DNA of 37,670 bases from Thermodesulfatator sp. Its GTDB lineage: Bacteria; Desulfobacterota; Thermodesulfobacteria; Thermodesulfobacteriales; Thermodesulfobacteriaceae. This document shows, in pieces, positions 32,180 to 37,670 of the stretch (position 1 is the stretch's first letter; each line of letters opens with the position of its first letter). The stretch covers positions 1-37,670 of the forward strand of contig QOAM01000056.1 of NCBI GenBank assembly GCA_003978075.1. Reading direction: 5' to 3'. The notes under the pieces were generated by a model. It was given only the letters and a program-made list of their open reading frames with translations. It was not told the origin of the DNA and searched no databases. Position numbers and translations under genes: made by a program.

Positions 32180-32275
32180 AGAGATCTAGGGTCTCTAGAA
32201 AAAAATTGAAGAGGACTTAAAATGTGAACTCATGGTGAAAAGAGGTGGGGGCAGGGCCCCCAAGGGATTAAGGCC

Positions 32276-32803
32276 ATGTTGAAGGGCACTACGGTAGTGG
32301 CGGTGCGGAGGGAGGGGAAGACGGTGCTGGCCGCTGACGGTCAGGTCACCCTGGGGGAGACGGTGATCAAGCACGGGGCGCGCAAGGTGCGCCGCCTTTA
32401 CAAAGGGCAGGTCCTGGTGGGCTTTGCCGGTTCTACCGCCGACGCCCTTACCCTCTTCGAACGACTAGAAAAAAAACTGGAGCTTTATAGCGGGCATCTG
32501 GTAAGGGCCGCGGTGGAGCTGGCCAAGGACTGGCGTACGGATAAACTCCTGCGCCGTCTAGAGGCCCTACTTATCGCCTGTGATCGGGAGAGGATCCTTC
32601 TCATCTCCGGAGCCGGGGATGTAATCGAACCGGACGAGGAGGTGCTGGCCATTGGCTCCGGCGGTCCCATGGCTCTGGCGGCAGCCAAGGCCCTGCTCAA
32701 GCACACTAAGCTCTCCGCTCGCCAGATTGCTGAGGAGGCCCTGCGCCTGGCCGGCGAACTTTGTATCTACACCAATCAGGAAATTACGGTCGAGGAACTA
32801 TGA
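32276..32803 (+). CDS. hslV: ATP-dependent protease HslV (ClpQ) peptidase subunit
   Basis: Proteasome-like threonine peptidase that assembles with HslU. The 175-residue protein starts MLKGTTVVAVRREG, so the nucleophile is Thr5 and three residues after Met must be removed together with it. GDGQVT-like ADGQVTLG, KHGARKVRRLY and GFAGSTADALTLFE are all conserved, as is the end EITVEEL. The stop overlaps the hslU ATG (ATGA), giving a tight two-gene operon 96 nt after xerC. Confidence 0.95.
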   Translation: MLKGTTVVAVRREGKTVLAADGQVTLGETVIKHGARKVRRLYKGQVLVGFAGSTADALTLFERLEKKLELYSGHLVRAAVELAKDWRTDKLLRRLEALLIACDRERILLISGAGDVIEPDEEVLAIGSGGPMALAAAKALLKHTKLSARQIAEEALRLAGELCIYTNQEITVEEL

Positions 32804-34119
32804 AACCCCTTACTCCCAGAGAAATCGTAGCTGAATTGGACAAGTACATAGTAGGGCAGACCGAGGCCAAGAAGGCCGTGGCCATCGCCCTGCGCAACCG
32901 CTGGCGACGGCAGCAGGTTCCCCCTCCGTTGAGGGACGAGATCTATCCCAAGAACATCATCATGATCGGGCCCACCGGGGTGGGCAAGACGGAGATTGCC
33001 CGTCGGCTGGCCCGCCTTTCCGGCTCTCCTTTTCTCAAGGTGGAGGCTACCAAGTTCACCGAAGTTGGTTATGTGGGCCGCGATGTAGAGTCCATGGTAC
33101 GAGACCTTACGCACATCGCGGTCCAGATGGTCAAGGCCGAAGAGCAGGAGAAGGTCAAGGAGCGGGCCCGGCGCCTGGCTGAAGATCGCCTTTTGGATCT
33201 GCTCGTGCCTCCTACCCCTCATCGCCCGGAAGGAGATTCCGAGACCCGGGAAAAGTTCCGGCGCATGTTGCACCAAGGGGTCCTGGACGAACGTTATGTG
33301 GAGCTGGATATCGAGGAGCGTCTGCCGGCTCCCATGGTAGAGGTCTTTGCTGCCACAGGCCTGGAGGAGATCGAACAGCAACTGCGGGAGATGATGAGCT
33401 CTCTCTTTCCTCGGCGCCCCAAGCGCCGGCGGATGAAGGTCCGAGAGGCCTTGGAAATCCTCTTCAAACAGGAATCCGAAAAGCTCATCGACATGGAAAA
33501 GGTCACCCGGGAGGCCATCCATCGTACGGAAACCAACGGGATTATCTTCATCGATGAGATCGACAAGATCGCCAGTCGAGGGGAAGGACACGGTCCGGAT
33601 GTCTCCCGGGAAGGGGTCCAAAGGGATCTCTTGCCCATCGTGGAAGGCACCACGGTCAATACCCGTTACGGGATCGTGCGCACGGACCACATCCTTTTCA
33701 TTGCCAGCGGGGCCTTTCACATCGCCAAGCCCTCAGACCTCATTCCCGAGCTCCAGGGACGCTTTCCTATCCGCGTGGAACTTAAACCCCTCACCCAAGA
33801 GGACTTTGTACGCATCCTCACCGAGCCGGAAAACGCCTTAGTCAAGCAATATCAAGCTCTGCTGGCCACGGAAGGAGTGGAGCTAGAGTTCACCCAGGAC
33901 GGTCTCCAGGAGATCGCCCGCATCGCCTACGAGGTCAACGAACGCACAGAAAACATCGGGGCCCGGCGTCTTTACACCGTAATGGAAAAACTCTTGGAAG
34001 AAATCTCCTTTTCTGCCCCGGACATTGCTCCCACCCGCGTGGTCATCAACGGGGATTATGTGCGGGAAAAACTGGCGGATATTGCCGGGGATCTCGACCT
34101 TTCCCGCTTCATTCTATAG
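32800..34119 (+). CDS. hslU: ATP-dependent protease ATPase subunit HslU
   Basis: AAA+ unfoldase of the HslVU protease. The 439-residue protein starts MKPLTPREIVAELDKYIVGQ, with Walker A GPTGVGKT at 57-64, the pore motif GYVGRD, Walker B IIFIDEIDKIA, a sensor region ENIGARRLYTV, and the C-terminal LSRFIL that docks into HslV. An I domain of usual size (about 105-235) is present. The frame opens 13 codons upstream, but the ATG at 32800 overlaps the hslV stop and starts the family-conserved sequence. The end overlaps the opposing MBL gene by 6 bp. Confidence 0.96.
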   Translation: MKPLTPREIVAELDKYIVGQTEAKKAVAIALRNRWRRQQVPPPLRDEIYPKNIIMIGPTGVGKTEIARRLARLSGSPFLKVEATKFTEVGYVGRDVESMVRDLTHIAVQMVKAEEQEKVKERARRLAEDRLLDLLVPPTPHRPEGDSETREKFRRMLHQGVLDERYVELDIEERLPAPMVEVFAATGLEEIEQQLREMMSSLFPRRPKRRRMKVREALEILFKQESEKLIDMEKVTREAIHRTETNGIIFIDEIDKIASRGEGHGPDVSREGVQRDLLPIVEGTTVNTRYGIVRTDHILFIASGAFHIAKPSDLIPELQGRFPIRVELKPLTQEDFVRILTEPENALVKQYQALLATEGVELEFTQDGLQEIARIAYEVNERTENIGARRLYTVMEKLLEEISFSAPDIAPTRVVINGDYVREKLADIAGDLDLSRFIL

Positions 34120-34875
34120 CTCCAGAGTCATACCGTCCCAGGCGGCCACGGTAGGGACCCCGGTTTCTTTAGTGAGCCTTTGGGCCACCTGTTTAGGGTG
34201 GGCCCGGATCATGGTCATCCCGAAGTGGGTGAGGACGGCCCTTTCCGGCCTCAAGGCGGCAAGCATCTCCCGCACATGGGCCACACAGAGGTGCTGGACC
34301 TCAGGGGAGGGATGGGGCTTGTAGCGTACTACATTGAGGACCAGGACCTGACACCCGCGATAACTCTCAAGGAGTTGCGGAAAATAGAGGGTGTCCACCA
34401 CGAAACCCACCCGCGTGCCGGAAAGCTCAAAGATCACTCCGTAGGTCTCAGCGGGGTGATGGTGGCGGATGGAGGTGCGGAAGGTGATGTTTCCCAGGCG
34501 ATATTCGGTCTGTGGGGTGAGGACTTGGATCTCTTCCAGGTAGGAGCGGAGATAGGGCAGGAGGACGGAGTTTTCCCCGTAGAGGGCTTCGCGGGGGAGA
34601 AAGACCCGTCCCCGGCGCTTAAAGCCCCCTTCGGTAAGGGCGTCCACCAAGATGTTGAGGTCTGCGGCGTGATCCAGGTGCCCGTGGGTGACCACGATGC
34701 CGTGGAGCTTTTCCACCCGCAGGCCCTCTTTGGCCATGTAGACCAAGGTTCCCGGGCCGGGATCCAAGATGAGCCGGGTGGAATCCGCTTCTATATACAC
34801 CCCGCCTGAGGCCCGAAGTTGACGGGCCACCACATACCGGGCCCCTGCGGTCCCCAAAAACTTGATGAGGGCCAT
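34114..34875 (-). CDS. MBL-fold metallo-hydrolase (RNase Z-like)
   Basis: The 253-residue protein has the metallo-beta-lactamase fold: LDPGPGTL, the zinc motif VVTHGHLDHAADL (HxHxDH), a mid-protein HHHPAETYG, FVVDTLYF and LTHFGMT. This arrangement is closest to the RNase Z/phosphodiesterase branch, but the flexible arm of true RNase Z is not evident, so tRNA 3' processing is only one option. It is monocistronic and converges on hslU. Confidence 0.8.
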   Translation of the reverse strand: MALIKFLGTAGARYVVARQLRASGGVYIEADSTRLILDPGPGTLVYMAKEGLRVEKLHGIVVTHGHLDHAADLNILVDALTEGGFKRRGRVFLPREALYGENSVLLPYLRSYLEEIQVLTPQTEYRLGNITFRTSIRHHHPAETYGVIFELSGTRVGFVVDTLYFPQLLESYRGCQVLVLNVVRYKPHPSPEVQHLCVAHVREMLAALRPERAVLTHFGMTMIRAHPKQVAQRLTKETGVPTVAAWDGMTLEL

Positions 34876-34927
34876 ATTTCAAAGATAATCTCCCCTGCTT
34901 CCCTGTGTAAGCCTTCTTCGGAGCTCC

Positions 34928-34956
34928 TTGCCCACTCCGCTAAGAGACGATAAATA
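34928..34956 (+). promoter_or_regulatory. Candidate promoter of the coiled-coil gene
   Basis: TTGCCC (34928-34933), 17-nt spacer, TAAATA (34951-34956). Both boxes are imperfect; placement 38 nt before the start at 34994 is suitable. Confidence 0.3.
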
Positions 34957-34993
34957 TGAGAAAGTAAACCCAACGAAAAAGAGAGAGCTTATT

Positions 34994-35779
34994 ATGTTTA
35001 ACCCTTTGAAATATTTTGAAACCTTTCGGGAGAGCTTTGGGGAGGAAGCGGCCCTAACCCTCCTCAAGGTCTTGAGTGAAATCTATGAAAATTTGGCCCA
35101 GAATGTCACCCGCGAGGAATTCAACGAGCTCAAAGAGATCGTTCGGGAACAAGGAGAAAACCTCAAAATCCTCACCCAGCGCGTAGACCAACTCACCCAA
35201 CGTGTAGACCAACTCACCCAGCGCGTAGATCAGCTCACCCAGCGCGTGGATCAACTCACCCAACGTGTGGACCAGCTCACCCAGCGTGTGGATCAGCTCA
35301 CCCAGCGTGTGGATCAGCTCACGGAAGATGTAAGGAAGCTCACCGGAGAGATGGGGAAAATGAAAGGCGAGTTAAGTGATTTGCGGAAGCAAGTAGGTGG
35401 ACTAAGCATTACCGTGGGTTATACCCTGGAAAACGAGGCTTACAAGGCCCTTCCCCGGCTTCTAGCCGAGGACTACGGTTTAGAGGTGGAGGGGCGCCTT
35501 TTGCGCACCTTTGTAAAGGATGAAAAGGGGCGCCCTCTGGAGGTGAATATCTTCGGCCGCGCTCTACGCCACGGAAAAGAGGTATTTATCCTGGGAGAAG
35601 CCAAGGTCCAGCTCTCCCAGAACGATATAAACCGCTTTCTTCGCCGAAAGATCAAACCTCTGGAAAAGGTCTTCCCCGAGAGATTTCTGGTGTTGGTTAC
35701 CCACATGATCAGCAGCCCAGAGGTGGAGGAATACGCCCGGAAGAAAGGTGTAGCCCTTTACTACTCCTACCAATTTTAA
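34994..35779 (+). CDS. Heptad-repeat coiled-coil protein with C-terminal PD-(D/E)XK nuclease-like domain (DUF3782-like)
   Basis: The 261-residue protein has three parts. Residues 1-59 are helical (MFNPLKYFETFRES). Residues 60-108 are seven exact copies of LTQRVDQ, a textbook heptad with L and V at the a/d core positions, then LTEDVRKLTGEMGKMKGELSDLRKQ continues the coil to about 135. Residues 136-261 are globular; EVNIFGRALRHGKEVFILGEAKVQ gives the acidic-then-ExK pattern of PD-(D/E)XK nuclease folds, seen also in DUF3782-type proteins. Function is unknown. I use the ATG at 34994 (GAGAGAG upstream); the frame opens 22 codons earlier. It has its own terminator. Confidence 0.75.
   Translation: MFNPLKYFETFRESFGEEAALTLLKVLSEIYENLAQNVTREEFNELKEIVREQGENLKILTQRVDQLTQRVDQLTQRVDQLTQRVDQLTQRVDQLTQRVDQLTQRVDQLTEDVRKLTGEMGKMKGELSDLRKQVGGLSITVGYTLENEAYKALPRLLAEDYGLEVEGRLLRTFVKDEKGRPLEVNIFGRALRHGKEVFILGEAKVQLSQNDINRFLRRKIKPLEKVFPERFLVLVTHMISSPEVEEYARKKGVALYYSYQF
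35171..35317 (+). repeat. Seven tandem 21-bp repeats (LTQRVDQ)
   Basis: Consensus CTCACCCAGCGTGTGGATCA plus G. All units keep the same seven amino acids but differ at synonymous sites (CAG/CAA, CGC/CGT, GTA/GTG, GAC/GAT). Copy number may vary between strains because in-frame gain or loss keeps the heptad. Confidence 0.97.
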
Positions 35780-35803
35780 AGACCTCTGAGAAAGGTCTTT
35801 TTT
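35778..35803 (+). terminator. Rho-independent terminator of the coiled-coil gene
   Basis: AAAGACCT, loop CTGAGAA, AGGTCTTT, then TTT: a perfect 8-bp stem, with the U-run formed by the last T's of the stem and the three after it. It starts on the stop codon of the coiled-coil gene. Confidence 0.8.
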
Positions 35804-35857
35804 CGGGGCTTTCCTCCGGTAGATATTTGGAGTAGTCTCCAGGACAACCCCTAAGAG

Positions 35858-35906
35858 CTCCCAAAAAACGGAGTGAACTTGTGGATTAAAGTAAGTTTTT
35901 TGGGAG
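35858..35906. repeat. 12-bp perfect inverted repeat upstream of the phosphorylase gene
   Basis: CTCCCAAAAAAC (35858-35869) and GTTTTTTGGGAG (35895-35906) are exact reverse complements separated by 25 nt. It sits 55 nt before the phosphorylase start. It may be an operator, a leader hairpin or a small mobile-element end; it is not followed by a U-run. Confidence 0.6.
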
Positions 35907-35961
35907 TGCTTAAGGCAAAGGTGGCTCAGAGGAGGCCTTCTAAACCCAAGGAGGTTATTTC

Positions 35962-37670
35962 TTGCCTTTAAAAGACTGGGAAAAGCTTAAGGAGCTGGCC
36001 TTTAACCTCTGGTGGAGCTGGAATCCAGAGGGCAAAAAGCTCTTCCGGATGATCGACCCTATTCTCTGGGAAGAATTTCGGGAAAACCCTGTAAAGCTCC
36101 TTACCTGTACCGAATGTGTTAATAAGGTCCTTCGGCGGAGAGAATTTCTGAACGAGCTGGGCTATGTGTATCAACTTTACCGAACTTATCTGGAGACCCC
36201 GGGGCCTTTCCGGTCCAGGTGTCGGCGGCCCATCGCCTTCTTTTCCCCGGAATACGGCCTGCATCACACCCTCTACATCTACGCCGGGGGGCTGGGGCTT
36301 CTGGCTGGAGACATCTTGAAAGAGGCCAGTGATCTGGACTTTCCCCTGGTAGGCGTCGGTTTCATGTATCCCCAGGGCTACGTGCGCCAGCGTATCCGGC
36401 CTGATGGCTGGCAGGAAGACACCTGCAACCACATCCAAAAGGAGGAAATGCCCTTGCGCAAGGTCCTCGATCCCCAGGGCCAATGGCTCAAGGTCTATTG
36501 CTATTGTTTCGACGAAAAGGTCTATGCCGGGATCTGGGAGGTGGCCATAGGGCGCGTCAAGCTCTACCTCTTGGACACCGATGTAGAAGAAAATCCCCCC
36601 TGGAATCGGGAGATCTCCTATCAGCTCTACACCCCCGATCAAGAGACCCGTCTCAAGCAACAGATTGTTTTAGGCTTTTTAGGTATGGGCCTCTTTCACC
36701 GCTTGGGGATAGAGATCGCGGGAGTGCATATCAATGAAGATTATCCGGCTATGGCCCTGGTAGCCCGTCTACTTTATTTCCACAAGAAGGGCCTTTCCTT
36801 CGAAGAAGCCCGCGAGAGGGTGCGTGAGACCTCCCTTTTCACCACCCATACCCCCATCCGGGTGGCCATCAACACCTATCCCTTTGCTCTTATCGAAAAA
36901 CAGTTTGCCTTTCTCTGGGAGAGGTACAATCTCGACCGAGAGAAGTTCTTGCAACTAGGGACCAATCCGCGGAATCCGGACGAGGGCTTCAACTCCACCA
37001 TCCTGGCCATGCGTCTGGCCCGTTACATTAATGCCGTAAGCCGGCGGCACCAAGAAGTCTCCCGCCGCATGTGGCACTTCCTCTGGCCGGAACGCCCTGA
37101 AAAAGAGGTCCCCATCGACTATGTAACCAACGGGGTGCACCTTCCTACCTGGATTGACGACGACCTGCGGATCCTCCTAGGCGATCATCTGGGGACGCGA
37201 TGGCTAGAGGTGCATGATAATGAAAGCCTCTGGCAGCTCCTGGATCTCATCCCGGACGAGGCCCTCTGGAAGGTCCACTACGACAACAAGGTGGAGCTTC
37301 TTCATCTCATAAAGGACCGCCTGCGCAAGCGGTGGGCGGAAAAGGATTTTGATCCCTCCCTGGTCATTGCTGAGGGGGCCTTTCTGGACCCCGAATTTCT
37401 CACCCTGGGCTTTGCCCGCCGCATGACCGGCTACAAGCGGGCCACCCTCATCTTTCACGACCTGGAAAGGCTCAAGAGGATCCTCCTCCATCCAGAAAGG
37501 CCGGTCCAGATCATCTTCGCCGGGAAGGCCCATCCCCAGGACCAGCCGGGAAAGGAGATGATCCGGAAGATCGTCCTCTTGGCCAAGGACCCGGAGCTAG
37601 CCGGACGCATTGCCTTCATCGAGGACTACGATCAGGAGTTGGCCTCTTATATGGTTAAAGGGGTGGATGT
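35962..37670 (+). CDS. glgP: Alpha-glucan phosphorylase (GT35), 3' end outside window
   Basis: Phosphorolysis of alpha-1,4-glucans to glucose-1-phosphate. At least 569 residues are visible. The N-terminus (LAFNLWWSWNPEGKKLFR) is the DUF3417-type start of the short alpha-glucan phosphorylases. AFFSPEYGLHHTLYIYAGGLGLLAGD, PLVGVGFMYPQGYVRQRI, FTTHTPI, YVTNGVHLPTWI and the phosphate/PLP-region GFARRMTGYKRATLIF and IIFAGKAHP follow in order. The usual H-x-NEGH motif reads HINEDYPAMAL. The start is TTG at 35962 with AAGGAGG seven nt upstream; no in-frame ATG precedes conserved sequence. The PLP-lysine region lies beyond the window. It feeds glucose-1-phosphate into metabolism alongside glk. Confidence 0.88.
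   Translation, partial: MPLKDWEKLKELAFNLWWSWNPEGKKLFRMIDPILWEEFRENPVKLLTCTECVNKVLRRREFLNELGYVYQLYRTYLETPGPFRSRCRRPIAFFSPEYGLHHTLYIYAGGLGLLAGDILKEASDLDFPLVGVGFMYPQGYVRQRIRPDGWQEDTCNHIQKEEMPLRKVLDPQGQWLKVYCYCFDEKVYAGIWEVAIGRVKLYLLDTDVEENPPWNREISYQLYTPDQETRLKQQIVLGFLGMGLFHRLGIEIAGVHINEDYPAMALVARLLYFHKKGLSFEEARERVRETSLFTTHTPIRVAINTYPFALIEKQFAFLWERYNLDREKFLQLGTNPRNPDEGFNSTILAMRLARYINAVSRRHQEVSRRMWHFLWPERPEKEVPIDYVTNGVHLPTWIDDDLRILLGDHLGTRWLEVHDNESLWQLLDLIPDEALWKVHYDNKVELLHLIKDRLRKRWAEKDFDPSLVIAEGAFLDPEFLTLGFARRMTGYKRATLIFHDLERLKRILLHPERPVQIIFAGKAHPQDQPGKEMIRKIVLLAKDPELAGRIAFIEDYDQELASYMVKGVD

Noticed and set aside
32176..32198. CTAGAGA/TCTCTAG hairpin after xerC as a terminator
   Set aside because: On the plus strand it is followed by A's rather than T's, so it does not fit an intrinsic terminator.
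35171..35317. Regular array resembling a CRISPR
   Set aside because: Units are 21 bp, directly abutting, without spacers, and translate in frame to a heptad repeat.

Overview
This 37.7 kb window is dense, GC-rich chromosomal DNA from a Gram-negative bacterium. It encodes Pal- and Skp/OmpH-type envelope proteins, a lipobox lipoprotein, UppP and a periplasmic-type cobaltochelatase. High GC, many charged residues, a periplasmic CbiK, an FmdE-domain protein, an IorA-type oxidoreductase and a short alpha-glucan phosphorylase together suggest a thermophilic anaerobe, perhaps of the Thermodesulfobacteriota. That placement is inference from gene content; no rRNA gene is present.

Layout. 1-420: decayed istB of an IS21-type element. 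504-1706 (-): THUMP RNA methyltransferase. 1874-2494 (+): FmdE-domain protein. 2421-9666 (-): a seven-gene run yicC, corA, uppP fusion, a small methyltransferase, prmC, murA, holB, with start/stop overlaps or gaps under 20 nt. It mixes cell-wall precursor synthesis, translation-factor methylation and replication. 9725-12437 (+): YkgJ-like Cys-rich protein, pal, skp/ompH, glk. 12367-14772 (-): acpS, nnr, tsaE. 14779-15707: the only long non-coding stretch, with unexplained decayed-looking sequence and then a cobalamin riboswitch. 15708-17366 (+): cbiK and cbiL under that riboswitch. 17418-23023 (-): livJ-livH-livM, def, hemL and cobB. 23131-24810 (+): an iorA-like gene without its ferredoxin domain. 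24972-25697 (+): CBS-CBS-ACT protein. 25648-29312 (-): an ABC-class ATPase and a class A PBP. 29380-34119 (+): hybrid histidine kinase, xerC, hslV, hslU. 34114-34875 (-): MBL-fold hydrolase. 34994-35779 (+): coiled-coil/nuclease-like protein containing seven tandem 21-bp repeats, with its own terminator. 35962-end (+): alpha-glucan phosphorylase, cut by the window edge.

Most genes are housekeeping. The most unusual item is the 566-aa fusion at 6130-7830: a complete UppP joined to an HtrA-like domain that has lost its catalytic His and Ser, followed by a PDZ domain. Others worth attention are the cobalamin riboswitch with a visible Shine-Dalgarno-sequestering alternative ahead of an exported CbiK, the IorA without Fe-S domain or partner subunit, the heptad-repeat nuclease-like protein, and a 12-bp perfect inverted repeat upstream of the phosphorylase. 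Four tail-to-tail gene pairs overlap, so conventional terminators are scarce; I could support only one.

I saw no CRISPR array, rRNA or tRNA gene, and no complete mobile element. I did not find a convincing new multi-gene defence or metabolic system.
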